Shown piece after piece: positions 1 to 9,846 of a stretch of 64,000 nt of DNA. The notes under the pieces were generated by a model, which did no database searches, had not been told where the DNA came from, and was given only the letters and a program-made list of their open reading frames with translations. The position numbers were made by a program, and so were the translations under genes. Numbering within the stretch: position 1 is the first letter of the stretch; every line of letters starts with the position of its first letter. The DNA is from Desulfotomaculum nigrificans DSM 574 (GTDB lineage Bacteria; Bacillota; Desulfotomaculia; Desulfotomaculales; Desulfotomaculaceae): positions 1,986,257 through 2,050,256 of the forward strand of contig NZ_KI912183.1 of NCBI RefSeq assembly GCF_000189755.2, given 5' to 3'.

Positions 1-2
1 CG

Positions 3-53
3 GCCCTGGGCCGTTGGAACGGAAATTATCTAACAGATGAGGATGAGGAATGA
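3..53 (+). CDS. 3' end of the gene upstream of jetC, probably jetB (partial)
   Basis: The frame beginning at base 3 is open for 16 codons and ends with TGA at 51-53, overlapping the jetC ATG as ATGA. This is the usual coupling inside Wadjet operons, where jetB (DUF2398/TIGR02678) directly precedes jetC. The 16 visible residues end in an acidic tail and cannot identify the protein by themselves. The assignment to JetB is inferred from operon order only; the other two frames close earlier, at 31-33 and 38-40. Confidence 0.4.
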   Translation, partial: ALGRWNGNYLTDEDEE

Positions 54-3000
54 TGCGCAACCGCTGGCAAATGAATCTGGCCGGTATTTTTAATTTCTGG
101 TATTACACCGATGAAGTTCAGTTTAAGTTAAGCGATGGCCGCCTGGTCCTGCGGGGGGCCAATGGTTCCGGCAAATCCGTAACCATGCAAAGTTTTTTGC
201 CGCTGGTGCTGGACGGCAATAAACGCCCTTCCCGTCTGGATCCCTTTGGTTCCAAGGATCGCAAGATCGACTATTACCTGCTGCTGGAGCCGGATAGCGG
301 TATTCAAGACCGGATTGGTTATCTTTATCTGGAATTTTATCACCCGGAACAACAGCGCTACCTTACTATTGGTATTGGGCTGCGGGCCCGCCGCAATGCC
401 AACACCGGTTTTTGGGGCTTTGCCATCACGGATAACCGTCGCATCGGCAAAGATATTCTGCTTTATGAAAGGGACTACAGCCAAGGACAAGAGCAAAAGA
501 TCCCTCTCACCCGTTCCCAGTTGGAGGATGTCATCGGCGAAGGCGGACAAGTGGTCACCGAGCAAGGTAAATATATGGAAATGGTCAACAAACTGCTCTT
601 TGGCTACGGCGATTTACAATCCTTCCAGGAGCTGCTGGACTTGCTGATTCAACTTCGCAGTCCAAAACTGTCCAAGGATTTCAAACCCACCACCATTTAT
701 GAAATATTAAGTAACGCCCTGCCTCCTCTGCAGGATGATGAACTGCGCCCGCTGTCGGAAGTCATGGAGGATATGGACCAGATTAACGACCGCCTGGAGG
801 AGGTCTGCCTGCACCGCCGGGAAGCAGAAAAACTCCAGCAGGTGTACAACCGCTACAATAAATACCTGCTCTACCACCAGTCCAGCCAACTGCTGCAGGC
901 CAAAAGGCAGTGGGACAACCAGCAGAGCAGCACCCAGGAACTGGAGGCTAAACTGCAAGAGATCTCCCGCTCTTTACAGGAACGAAACGAGCGACTAACA
1001 GAACAATCCACCAAACTCCTGGAGGTTAATGCCCGGCACCAAGTGCTTGCTGCCTCGGAGGTGCTGGAAAAACGGCATGAACTAAACCGGCTGCGGGAGG
1101 AAAAAGAGAGAACCAACCGGCAGGCCGAACGGCTGGCCAAAAGCCTGATGTACTGGCAAGGTAAACAAAAGGAATACCGGCGGGATCAAGAGAAGTACAC
1201 CGCCGAAGCGGCGGAATATACCACCAGGCAGCAGGCGACCCTGGCTGATTTAGAAGACATTGCCCGGGAATTTGATTTTTCCCGGCATGATGTGTACCAC
1301 CGCCAGTGGGATCGGGATATGCCCCGGGAATTCAATCAGTGGCACAACTGGCAGCAGGATTTGTCCGAACAGGAGCGGCAAATTAACCAAGCGCTGGAAA
1401 TAGCCCGTCGGGTGGATCACAAAAAGTATGAGCGGGATCTGGCGGAGCGGGAAGTGGGTAATGCCCGTCAGCGGCGGGATACCGCTGAAGAATCCTACCG
1501 CTTTGAAGAAGAAAACTGCGACCTGGTGCAAAAATCCTACCAAGAACAAATCTTTGCCTGGCGCAAAAATTTACTGGAACTTCATCTTAGCGATGAGGAA
1601 CTACAAAAAACTCTGCACCGCCTCTCCCTGTTCCCGGAAGTCTCCTACGAATCCATCAAGGAACCAATGCTGGAGGCCTTCGACCACCGTTATTTGGATT
1701 TGCAAAAACAAAAGGTGGCACTGGAGCAACAAAGAGACCGACACCAGGAAGAACAGAATCAACTCCGGGCAGCCTGGCAGGAATGGAAAAACCATAAGGA
1801 CCCGGAACCGCCCCGTTCCGCCGCCCGGGAGCTGTCCCGCCGCCAGCGCGGCGAAGGTGCCCCCCTCTATGCACTATGCGAGTTTCGCGAAGGGGTTAGC
1901 GAAGAACTTAAAGCCTCCCTGGAAGCGGCCCTGCAGCAAAGCGGGTTACTGGATGCCTGGGTCAGCCCCCAGGGACTGGGTATCCTGGGGACTAATGAAG
2001 AGGAAATCTGGATTGCTCCTAATCCACAATTCTTTGGTTACACCCTGGCTGATTACTTGTACCCCACTCCCCCGGAGGATGGCTCGCTGAAAGCTGAAAT
2101 CATTGACCAAATCCTCCGCACCATCAGCCTGGGAGACATCAGCAGCGGGGATAATGTGGGTGCCGCCGTTAACGAGCAGGGCTATTTTCGCCTGGGAGCC
2201 CTTTGCGGCAAGGCGGCGGCCAAGGAACGGGCCGAATTTATCGGTAAAGAAACCAGACACCGCACCCGGCTGGCCGAAATGGCCCGGCTGGAGGCGCTGA
2301 TGGAACAAGAACAGCAAAATATTGATGATTGTAACCGGCAAATCCACCGGATCGAGGAGGCACTGACCCGACTGACCCAGGAAAAATCCTGCTTCCCCGC
2401 CGGTGATGAACTGCAAGAAGCCTTCTCCAGATTGGCCCAGGCCAGGAGAGAAATGGAGTCTGCCCTGGAGGAAGAAAGACAAAAGGTGGAACTTTTCCGC
2501 CAGGCATCCCAGGCCTATCAGGAGACTGCAGCCGAACTGCACACCTTCATGCAGGGTTGGACCATTCCTAAAAATACCGCCGGCCTGACCGCTGCCCGGG
2601 ATCAACTGCAAACCTATCGCCAGCTGCTTGGTGAACTGCATTCCCACTGGTCCAGCTACCGCATGAGCCAGGCAGCTTTAGACCGGGCCCTGGCTGGATT
2701 GGCCGAAGCAGCAGAAAAGATTGCCGAGGAAACCGATGAACTGGCGTCCCTGCGAGAAACCTTACACCACATTAACGCCCAAATCTCAGCCTTTGAACAA
2801 GCCCTTAAAGATTTGGGCATTGAGGATATCGACCGGCAACTAAGAGAACTGGAGCAGCAACGGGATGCATTGCAAAGGGAAATTAATGCCCTGGATAAAG
2901 AAATTCGTCAGCTAGAAAAAGAGCAGGGCATCGAGGAAAGCAGGCTGTCCGCTGCCCGGGAACTATTAAAAGAAAAAGAAGCTGCCCTTAACCAAGCTCG

Positions 3001-4135
3001 AGAGGCCTGGCTCTGCGAATGGAACCGGCGGTTGGTGGCAGATTGGTCAGAAGTCACAGTTTCTGAAGCCAACCTGCCCGGTTTATACCGTGTGGCTCAG
3101 CAGGTGCTGCAACAATATCGGGATGAAAAGTACCTTCAGAAGAGCAAGGATAGCATTACCAACGACCTGTTTCTGGCCTTCCAGGAATGCCGCGGCAATC
3201 TGCACCCCTACGGACCTGAACTGATGCTGGACGAAGAGCACCAGCGGAACCTGGTGCTGTTTATGCGGGACCGGCATAATCCCCTGCCACCCCAGGCCCT
3301 GGTACAGGAACTGAAAACCACTGAGGAAGAGCAGCGATTGCTTTTAAGCCAAAAGGACCGGGAACTGTATGAGCAGATTATCATACACAGTGTGGGGAAA
3401 GCCATTCGCTATAAAATACTGCGGGCCGAACAATGGGTGCAGCAAATGAACCGGCTGATGGAACAGCGGGATACCTCCAGCGGCCTGCGCTTACACCTCA
3501 AGTGGGAACCCAGGCCGGCCGCCAATGAAAAGGAACTGGATACCCTCCAGCTGGTTAATTTATTAAAGAAAGACCCGCAAATGCTGCGAAATCAGGAAAT
3601 AGAACAAATGATTGAACACTTTCGCTCCCGCATCACCTGGGCCAAACAGGAGGCAGACCAGCATGATACCCTGCGCCAGTGGATTTACCGACTGCTGGAT
3701 TACCGGGAGTGGTTCCGGTTTACCCTCTATTATGAAAAGGGCGAGCAGCCTCGCAGGGAACTTACCGACAGCCGTTTCAATGCTTTAAGCGGCGGTGAAA
3801 AGGCCCTGTCTATGTACATCCCATTGTTTGCCGCCACCTATTCCCGCTACAACGACTGTCGACCGGAAGCCCCCAAAATTATTTCCCTGGACGAAGCCTT
3901 CGCCGGTGTTGATGATGAAAACATGCGGGATATGTTCGGGCTGTTAACCCAACTGGATTTTGATTACATGATGACCAGCCAGGTTCTGTGGGGTTGTTAT
4001 GATACAGTACCAAAGCTGTCGGTTTATGAAATCTACCGTCCCAAAGATGCCAGGTTTGTGACCTTGATTCAGTATTACTGGAACGGTTTCCGGCGTATGC
4101 TGGTGGATGAAAGTATGGTGGAGGAGAATGCTTGA
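50..4135 (+). CDS. jetC: Wadjet type II JetC, SMC/MukB-like ATPase (TIGR02680 family)
   Basis: A 1361-residue condensin-like ATPase, the motor of the Wadjet system that recognises and helps cleave small circular DNA. Seen: a Walker A motif GANGSGKS at residues 36-43; long Gln/Glu/Arg-rich coiled-coil stretches (about 250-560 and 730-1000) around a central hinge-like part; and a C-terminal ABC signature LSGGEK near 1246 followed by Walker B SLDEAF with D1281 and E1282. This head-coil-hinge-coil-head layout and the length fit JetC rather than Smc, Sbc or RecN. The next gene is JetD, starting inside the last codons. ATG at 50 overlaps the stop of the upstream frame; ATG at 53 is also possible. 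JetA and JetB should lie left of the window. Confidence 0.9.
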   Translation: MMRNRWQMNLAGIFNFWYYTDEVQFKLSDGRLVLRGANGSGKSVTMQSFLPLVLDGNKRPSRLDPFGSKDRKIDYYLLLEPDSGIQDRIGYLYLEFYHPEQQRYLTIGIGLRARRNANTGFWGFAITDNRRIGKDILLYERDYSQGQEQKIPLTRSQLEDVIGEGGQVVTEQGKYMEMVNKLLFGYGDLQSFQELLDLLIQLRSPKLSKDFKPTTIYEILSNALPPLQDDELRPLSEVMEDMDQINDRLEEVCLHRREAEKLQQVYNRYNKYLLYHQSSQLLQAKRQWDNQQSSTQELEAKLQEISRSLQERNERLTEQSTKLLEVNARHQVLAASEVLEKRHELNRLREEKERTNRQAERLAKSLMYWQGKQKEYRRDQEKYTAEAAEYTTRQQATLADLEDIAREFDFSRHDVYHRQWDRDMPREFNQWHNWQQDLSEQERQINQALEIARRVDHKKYERDLAEREVGNARQRRDTAEESYRFEEENCDLVQKSYQEQIFAWRKNLLELHLSDEELQKTLHRLSLFPEVSYESIKEPMLEAFDHRYLDLQKQKVALEQQRDRHQEEQNQLRAAWQEWKNHKDPEPPRSAARELSRRQRGEGAPLYALCEFREGVSEELKASLEAALQQSGLLDAWVSPQGLGILGTNEEEIWIAPNPQFFGYTLADYLYPTPPEDGSLKAEIIDQILRTISLGDISSGDNVGAAVNEQGYFRLGALCGKAAAKERAEFIGKETRHRTRLAEMARLEALMEQEQQNIDDCNRQIHRIEEALTRLTQEKSCFPAGDELQEAFSRLAQARREMESALEEERQKVELFRQASQAYQETAAELHTFMQGWTIPKNTAGLTAARDQLQTYRQLLGELHSHWSSYRMSQAALDRALAGLAEAAEKIAEETDELASLRETLHHINAQISAFEQALKDLGIEDIDRQLRELEQQRDALQREINALDKEIRQLEKEQGIEESRLSAARELLKEKEAALNQAREAWLCEWNRRLVADWSEVTVSEANLPGLYRVAQQVLQQYRDEKYLQKSKDSITNDLFLAFQECRGNLHPYGPELMLDEEHQRNLVLFMRDRHNPLPPQALVQELKTTEEEQRLLLSQKDRELYEQIIIHSVGKAIRYKILRAEQWVQQMNRLMEQRDTSSGLRLHLKWEPRPAANEKELDTLQLVNLLKKDPQMLRNQEIEQMIEHFRSRITWAKQEADQHDTLRQWIYRLLDYREWFRFTLYYEKGEQPRRELTDSRFNALSGGEKALSMYIPLFAATYSRYNDCRPEAPKIISLDEAFAGVDDENMRDMFGLLTQLDFDYMMTSQVLWGCYDTVPKLSVYEIYRPKDARFVTLIQYYWNGFRRMLVDESMVEENA

Positions 4136-5417
4136 CTATTTGCGCCAGCCTTGTTTTGAGAAGCTGTTTAGCCTGGCCAGGAAAAAGATCCAATCCTTAA
4201 ACGGTCTCCGGGGTGCGGTTACCCTGGACAACCTTTCCCCGGTGGACCAGGACCTGATCAGCGGTTTTCTGGGCAAGAACTGTTTGGGTCGGACCAGGCT
4301 AAAAATCCCTTTGCTTGAAATAGATGAGGTTCTGAAAAACAGCCCCCTGGAAATGGGACTATACCCTTTCCTGGAACTATATTTTAATGAAAGAATTCTG
4401 ACCAACCAGGAAATTTCCGCAACCCGGGAACACCGTTGGGCCCAGTTTTTTGCCCAACTGCAAGAACAAGCCCAAACCCCGGTGACCCAAGACTGGTTGG
4501 CCCAACTTTGGCAAGGGACCGGCAGCGGCTACCGCACCCTGCTGGCCCTATACCAGGATAACCCGCAGGCTGCCCTTGATGAGGCTTCCATCTGCGTAAA
4601 AGCACTGGATTACTTAGCCACCCATCCCGGTGAGAATTTACGCATTCCTGTTTTTGCCGCCAAATTAACCGGTGACCCCCATGCCCTGGATCTGGAAAAC
4701 TCGTTGGGGCGGTTACTTTATTACGGTCTGCTGCACTTCTTAGACAAACCGGAAACAGACTATACTGCCGAAGGAAAGCGCACCCTGTTCCGGGAGGCCG
4801 GGCTTTTGGACGATGATGTTTCATCCAATGTGCTGGTAGCCGGCCTGCGCGTATGCCAGGATGACCCCAGGTTCACCATTTTTGATGTGGCCAATGCCAC
4901 CGGCAGCCCTTTAATTTTACCCCTGCGCTTTCTGGCAATGCCCACCCGCTGGCAACCCGGACAAAAAGTTTATATGACGGAAAACCCGGCGGTATTCAGC
5001 ACCGTCCTGGATGTCTACCCCGCCACTTCCTTACCCCCAATCATCTGCGGCAGCGGCCAACCCAGTGTGGCGGCCCTCACCCTGTTAGACCAGCTTGTCC
5101 AAGCCGGATGCATTATTTACTACAGCGGGGACTTTGACCTCAAGGGACTGGAAATTGCCATCCGCCTGGCCCAGCGCTATAAACAAAACTTTCGGCCCTG
5201 GTGTTATGATAATGAAACCTACCTGGGGGTACCCCGCGGCAAACCAGCGGCTGCCAATCAAATAAATAACCTGAGAAAGCTTGATGTACCTTGGGACAAG
5301 CAATTGGTTCACCGCATGTTAGAGAGAAAGTTGTTCGTTTACCAGGAATCCTTTATAGATAAACTGATAAACCAATTCAACAACCGGCACCTAAAACTCG
5401 CCATCACCAAAGGGTGA
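4128..5417 (+). CDS. jetD: Wadjet type II JetD, TOPRIM-type nuclease subunit (TIGR02679/DUF2399)
   Basis: JetD is the nuclease of Wadjet; its C-terminal part resembles the Toprim domain of topoisomerase VI subunit A and cuts plasmid DNA extruded by JetABC. Seen here: an N-terminal helical region, then in the C-terminal third the sequence MTENPA with its conserved glutamate, followed by SGDFDLKG, where D335 and D337 form the Toprim acidic motif. ATG at 4128 overlaps the jetC stop and has GGAGG at 4120-4124, a spacer of only 3 bases; an in-frame ATG at 4107 would add seven residues. Both active-site elements are present, so the gene looks intact. It is the last gene of the operon. Confidence 0.88.
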   Translation: MLDYLRQPCFEKLFSLARKKIQSLNGLRGAVTLDNLSPVDQDLISGFLGKNCLGRTRLKIPLLEIDEVLKNSPLEMGLYPFLELYFNERILTNQEISATREHRWAQFFAQLQEQAQTPVTQDWLAQLWQGTGSGYRTLLALYQDNPQAALDEASICVKALDYLATHPGENLRIPVFAAKLTGDPHALDLENSLGRLLYYGLLHFLDKPETDYTAEGKRTLFREAGLLDDDVSSNVLVAGLRVCQDDPRFTIFDVANATGSPLILPLRFLAMPTRWQPGQKVYMTENPAVFSTVLDVYPATSLPPIICGSGQPSVAALTLLDQLVQAGCIIYYSGDFDLKGLEIAIRLAQRYKQNFRPWCYDNETYLGVPRGKPAAANQINNLRKLDVPWDKQLVHRMLERKLFVYQESFIDKLINQFNNRHLKLAITKG

Positions 5418-5526
5418 ACCATAAGAGGCATGCCGGGGGGCATCAATTAATGTACAACAGCAGTGATTTATACTGCCGCCGCTCCCCACCCGCTCATCGT
5501 CATAGGTGCTGTACAGGCAATAATAA

Positions 5527-5565
5527 AAGCCGGAATTACTTGTTTTTATTACAGTAATCCGGCTT
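5527..5565. terminator. Imperfect hairpin between convergent jetD and hyuA
   Basis: AAGCCGGA-ATTACT and AGTAATCCGGCTT pair around an AT-rich loop, with one bulged A in the left arm. It sits between two convergent genes with T- or A-rich flanks on both sides, so it probably terminates both. The remaining bases of the 5418-5631 gap show no gene. Confidence 0.55.
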
Positions 5566-5631
5566 ATATTATATTGTTCCAATACCTTACCTGCCCATGG
5601 CAATTTCTCTGCTCAGGGGGTTACCCTCCCT

Positions 5632-7182
5632 TTATACCAGCAGGCTGCCTGCTGCCTTCACCCGAATCTTGGTGGCGTTGCCCGGCAAATAGGCCAGGGG
5701 TACGTCTTCGATCTCTACGATCTCAATGCTGGCAGGATCAGCCCCGGCCTTCACCGCTTCCTCGACAGCCAGTTCCTTGGCCATTTTCAGCGCCCCTTCC
5801 CGGCCCAATTCATCGATGGAAAATATCCGTTCAATTTGGCCGCTGACCTGGGCAATGGCCGCACCGATGGCGTTAGCCACGTCGAAATGTTCCGGTCTGA
5901 TCACTTCCGAAGCCCCGGCTAATTCATCGGGTAAAATGATGCTTCCGCCACCCACCAGGATAACCGGCATGGGCTCAGCACTGGTCTTCATCCGATCAAT
6001 GACATCCTCGGCCATGTCGATGATTTGTTTGTAGGCGTGATCTAAAGTTTGCTGAGCAAGATGTTTTACCTTTTCCGGATCGCCAATGTTGGCCTTACCC
6101 AGTGCAGTTACCACATCCGAGGTGGTCAGGGTATCTCCGCCAAAGACCAGCGCCTCCCGGGTAATGCGATAACCCACGCTATCCGGTCCAATGGTAATAC
6201 CCTTATCACCGCTTCTCACAATGGTACCGCCACCCAGACCAATGGAGATGAGGTCAGGCATCCGGAAGTTGGTACGTACACCGCCAATTTCCACCGCCAC
6301 TGAGGATTCCCGGGGGAAGCCGTTGACCAGTACACCCACATCCGTGGTAGTACCCCCCACATCCACCACCAGGGCATTCCGTTGCTTGGCCAGGAAGGAA
6401 GCACCCCGAATACTGTTGGTGGGTCCACAGGCAATGGTTAAAATGGGATAGCGCATGGCATATTCCACCGCCATTAAGGTACCGTCATTCTGCCCAAAGT
6501 AGACCTTCGCCTTGATCCCTTCCCGCTCCAGGGCCGCAATAAAACTCTCGGCGGTGGTGCGGGCCACATCCACCAGGGACGCATTGAGTACCGTGGCATT
6601 TTCCCGTTCCAACAATCCAATACTGCCTATTTCATGGGAGAGGGATACCGGAATATCTCCCAGCTCTTCCCTGATAATTGCTGCGGCTCGTACCTCGTGG
6701 TCATTGGTTACCGGCGCAAAAACCGCCGTGATGGCCACCGAGTCTACCTTACCCTTGATCTCTCTGGCAATTTCCCGTAACCGCTGCTCATCCAGCGGCG
6801 CAATCTCCCGGCCATCAAATTCATGACCGCCACCAACTAAATATTGTCTGTTACCAATGGCCTCCTTAATGTCCTGGGGCCAGCCGGTGAGGGGTTTAAT
6901 GGCCCCGGTGGCGGGTAGACCAATGCGAATGACTGCTACCTGATTTAACCGTTTGCGTTCCACCACCGCATTGGTACAATGGGTGGTGCCCAGCATGGCA
7001 TATTTAATCTTACTGGTATCCACCGCGCCCTGCTGCAGCACCAGGGACATGGCCCGGTAAATACCGCCGGTAACATCTGCCGTGGTCGGTGTTTTGGCCT
7101 TGGCCACGGGCATTAGATTTTCATCCAGGATCACCGCATCGGTGTTGGTGCCTCCTACGTCAATACCAATTCTGTAACTCAT
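5632..7182 (-). CDS. hyuA: Hydantoinase/oxoprolinase family protein (HyuA-type, short form)
   Basis: A 516-residue member of the hydantoinase A/oxoprolinase family, which uses ATP to open five-membered cyclic imides or lactams such as hydantoins and 5-oxoproline. The ASKHA-fold phosphate motif GIDVGGTNTD is at residues 6-15, a second DVGGTTTD at 274-281, and an adenosine-type LVGGGS motif lies toward the C terminus. It is shorter than full HyuA or AcxA proteins (about 650-700 residues), as is usual for the class found beside DUF917 proteins. Its ATG shares one base with the TGA of the DUF917 gene upstream, so the two are translationally coupled. The substrate is not known; the permease in the cluster suggests an imported cyclic nitrogen compound. 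Confidence 0.85.
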   Translation of the reverse strand: MSYRIGIDVGGTNTDAVILDENLMPVAKAKTPTTADVTGGIYRAMSLVLQQGAVDTSKIKYAMLGTTHCTNAVVERKRLNQVAVIRIGLPATGAIKPLTGWPQDIKEAIGNRQYLVGGGHEFDGREIAPLDEQRLREIAREIKGKVDSVAITAVFAPVTNDHEVRAAAIIREELGDIPVSLSHEIGSIGLLERENATVLNASLVDVARTTAESFIAALEREGIKAKVYFGQNDGTLMAVEYAMRYPILTIACGPTNSIRGASFLAKQRNALVVDVGGTTTDVGVLVNGFPRESSVAVEIGGVRTNFRMPDLISIGLGGGTIVRSGDKGITIGPDSVGYRITREALVFGGDTLTTSDVVTALGKANIGDPEKVKHLAQQTLDHAYKQIIDMAEDVIDRMKTSAEPMPVILVGGGSIILPDELAGASEVIRPEHFDVANAIGAAIAQVSGQIERIFSIDELGREGALKMAKELAVEEAVKAGADPASIEIVEIEDVPLAYLPGNATKIRVKAAGSLLV

Positions 7183-8282
7183 CAGCGCTGCCCTCCCTTG
7201 CTGTTGCGGACCCGTTCTTCCACGGGAATATAATCCAAATCATAGCCAAAATAGCGCGGCCCCACGGTGGCAAGGCCCTTGTCGGTACGCCATTGGGGAT
7301 TACAGGGGATACCGATAACCACCGCCCTGGCGCCATAACGCAAGCCCTCGGTGGTAATGGGACGTCCTGTTTCCACATCCAGCACTGCGATGAGATCCGG
7401 AGCTGTGGCCAACACTTCGGTTTCCGTCCTGGCAATGAGATGTTCATTCTGGAAATTCAGGGTCATGGTCTCGCCCTTGTAGCCATCGATACCCTCAAGT
7501 TTACTTTCACCCCGGGCAAAGCCCCCGACAGTTTTCCGAGCCACATCGGTTACCTTACCCCGAAACAGTTCAAAACCTCCGGTAACTTGCAGTACCGTTT
7601 GTACCGGATCTAATCGCTGACTCTTAGACTCTCGAATGGCCCGGCCTATTTTTTCCGTCAGGGTAACAATGCCGTGGATACCGGACTGCTTGAGCTGGCC
7701 ACCGGTCATGGGATAAATGGCCAACATCACCGAACCGCCCATCACCACCGTAGCATTTCTGGCCAGCCGCTCGGTCCAAACATTATCCACGGTATTGAGC
7801 ATGATGTTGTTACCCTTTTCATCACAAAGCACCATCGGCGTGGCGGAAATACCATGTAGATGGAAGGTTACCATTTGCAATTCCGGAAAAGCCCGGCCCA
7901 TGCCATCGGTATCCACCACAGGTATTCCCAGCCTGGCAGCCAAAGCCAGGGGTATCATGGAGTTCACCCCGCCGGCCTCAATGGGGATGGTAGCATAAAC
8001 GGGCTGCTTAAGATAACTTTCCAGGGAATGAAAGGCACCAATCACCTCTTCTCCATTGGGTACCTTCTCCACCAATACCGTAGGAGCACCCATCATGGCC
8101 GTGGGCACAATTAAAGCGTCATCCGGCACCTCGTTGGGCTCCAATAGTTTAATGGGGCCAAATTCCTCTATGGCCTGAATGGCCATCAATTTTCCCACAT
8201 AGGGATCGCCACCGCCGCCGGTGCCAAGTACCGCCGCACCCAGGGCGATATCCTCAATGGCTTGTACATCTAAGGTACGCAT
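7182..8282 (-). CDS. DUF917 family protein (S-methyl thiohydantoin desulfurase-like)
   Basis: Family Pfam06032, whose name comes from an S-methyl thiohydantoin desulfurase. Conserved patches seen: the glycine run GTGGGG near the N terminus, EAGGVNS, and DTDGMGRAFPELQM followed by TFH, probably the metal and substrate site. The start is set at 8282 because GAGGAG lies 9 bases upstream of that ATG; an in-frame ATG at 8291 abuts the same Shine-Dalgarno and is unlikely. 366 residues. It is followed immediately by hyuA (one-base overlap) and preceded by the permease gene 183 bases upstream, so the three probably form a pathway for a hydantoin-like substrate. A paralogue is encoded at 11796-12905. 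Confidence 0.85.
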   Translation of the reverse strand: MRTLDVQAIEDIALGAAVLGTGGGGDPYVGKLMAIQAIEEFGPIKLLEPNEVPDDALIVPTAMMGAPTVLVEKVPNGEEVIGAFHSLESYLKQPVYATIPIEAGGVNSMIPLALAARLGIPVVDTDGMGRAFPELQMVTFHLHGISATPMVLCDEKGNNIMLNTVDNVWTERLARNATVVMGGSVMLAIYPMTGGQLKQSGIHGIVTLTEKIGRAIRESKSQRLDPVQTVLQVTGGFELFRGKVTDVARKTVGGFARGESKLEGIDGYKGETMTLNFQNEHLIARTETEVLATAPDLIAVLDVETGRPITTEGLRYGARAVVIGIPCNPQWRTDKGLATVGPRYFGYDLDYIPVEERVRNSKGGQR

Positions 8283-8419
8283 TTTTGTCATCTCCTCTTT
8301 TGCACTAAGAAATTATATTCTTACCATATTTATGGAAAGAGCTAAGGAATAAAGCATTGAAAGACCACGTTGAAGGAACTGATTTGTAAGTGTGCCTTTC
8401 TAACTAAAAAGTATCTTAG

Positions 8420-8450
8420 AACCTGACGCCTCTATCGGAAGGCGCCGGTT
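8420..8450 (-). terminator. Hairpin between permease and DUF917 genes (weak terminator or attenuator)
   Basis: AACC/GGTT and CGCCT/AGGCG pair in a stem with small internal mismatches. On the minus strand the stem is followed some ten bases later by a short T run. It could reduce read-through from the permease promoter into the enzyme genes. I see no convincing separate promoter for the DUF917-hyuA pair in 8283-8474; an apparent GGCAC box there lacks the GC element 12 bases downstream. Confidence 0.35.
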
Positions 8451-8474
8451 TCTAACGGGTAACCAGCTTATTTT

Positions 8475-9800
8475 TTAAACCACTTGATTGGTCTTGGCAA
8501 ACTCCACACTACGCTGACTGGTGGCAGCACCGTAGAGCTTCATCCCCAGATAGTAACCCAGGCCGCCGACCACCAGTGAGTTGATGGCCGGAATACCGGT
8601 ATCGGTAACAAAATAGCCCACCAAAAAGCCCAGCAGCCAGGCTGCCATTGTAACAGGGTTCCAGATTTCGCACTCCTCGGGCAGTGTTCCCCTGGCCCTG
8701 GTTTCATCCAGAATGCTGCGGTTACGCTTTAAAATGTAATAGTCCACAAACATAATGCCTGCCACCGGCGGCACCGCCACACCCAGCAATACCAGGAAGT
8801 TCACAAAGTAATTTAAGATACCTAACATCGAAAGTACGGTACCCACGATCCCCAAGACCCAGGTGGCAGTCACACGGTTCACCCGCCACTGGAACAGGGC
8901 ATTCAGCATATTGGTAATACCCAGGGTAGAAGAGTAAAGGTTCAGGTCATTCATCTTAAGGGTAGAGAAAATCACAATGCCTGCACCGATCCAACCAGCC
9001 AGGGACAGCATGATGGTAACGATATCACCGGATCTTACCGCCAGGGACATCAGCACTGCCATCAAGTTCATACCCAATTCACCCGCGAAGGTGCCAATTA
9101 AAGTCATCCAGAATACATCTTTTTCAGAACGCATAAAGCGACTTATATCCGGGGTAATGACGGCACCTAAGATAAAACCTCCTGCTACCATCGTGGTACC
9201 TACCGCCAGGCTAAGGGGTTTCCCGGCGGGTTGGGCACCGATTAACTCACCAACACTATGGCCGGACATCACCTGGAACATGGCAATACCAACGGCAATT
9301 AAAAAGAGCGGTAAGGATATGTTCGCCGTTAGGCTAAGTAGCCGAAAACCAAAGGCTACAATAACCGTTACGACTAACCCCGTAATCAATGCCCATACTT
9401 GCAAATTAAACATGCCCGTGGCTTTCAAAAGCCCTTCGGCAAAAACGGAGTTTTGCACCCCAAACCACCCCATCAGGGCAATGGCGATCACGCCGCCAAT
9501 CATCGAGGAACCAATCTTACCAAAACCAGCCCAGCGGGAAAGTAAGCTGGTGGAAAGCCCCTCCCTGGCTGCTGCCGCACCCAAGGCGTAACTGACCACT
9601 TGCAGCAGCACACTGCCTAGCATGGTGGCCCAGAAAGCGCCCCAAAAGGTCATACCGTAGCCAAGAGCGGCTCCCAACATTAATTGAGATACACAGGCTA
9701 AGGAACCGATACGGATTACCAACACTTCCCACATGGGACGCCGGGCATCCATTGGAACCCTGGACAACGAATAGTCGTCGCCGGAATGAGCATTTGCCAT
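8475..9800 (-). CDS. NCS1 family purine/cytosine/allantoin-type permease
   Basis: A 441-residue polytopic membrane protein with about twelve hydrophobic segments, similar to CodB/cytosine permeases of the nucleobase-cation-symport-1 family. These import nucleobases, allantoin or hydantoins with H+ or Na+. Seen: an N-terminal hydrophilic stretch ending in RRPMWEV, glycine-rich TM1, and SLAVGTTMVAGG in the middle. ATG at 9800 has AGGAGG nine bases upstream; an upstream in-frame start at 9884 lies beyond the predicted sigma-54 promoter and is rejected. It is the first gene downstream of that promoter, which ties uptake to the divergently encoded activator. Co-location with DUF917 and hyuA suggests a hydantoin or related ring compound as substrate; this is inference. 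Confidence 0.82.
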   Translation of the reverse strand: MANAHSGDDYSLSRVPMDARRPMWEVLVIRIGSLACVSQLMLGAALGYGMTFWGAFWATMLGSVLLQVVSYALGAAAAREGLSTSLLSRWAGFGKIGSSMIGGVIAIALMGWFGVQNSVFAEGLLKATGMFNLQVWALITGLVVTVIVAFGFRLLSLTANISLPLFLIAVGIAMFQVMSGHSVGELIGAQPAGKPLSLAVGTTMVAGGFILGAVITPDISRFMRSEKDVFWMTLIGTFAGELGMNLMAVLMSLAVRSGDIVTIMLSLAGWIGAGIVIFSTLKMNDLNLYSSTLGITNMLNALFQWRVNRVTATWVLGIVGTVLSMLGILNYFVNFLVLLGVAVPPVAGIMFVDYYILKRNRSILDETRARGTLPEECEIWNPVTMAAWLLGFLVGYFVTDTGIPAINSLVVGGLGYYLGMKLYGAATSQRSVEFAKTNQVV

Positions 9801-9846
9801 AGAAATCTGCCTCCTGTTTGTCTTTTTGTCGATACCCGTTGTTAGG

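Noticed and set aside
8283-8474. A second sigma-54 promoter (AAAGGCACACTTACAAATC on the minus strand) before the DUF917 gene
   Set aside because: A GC dinucleotide 12 bases after the GG is absent, so the -12 element is missing.
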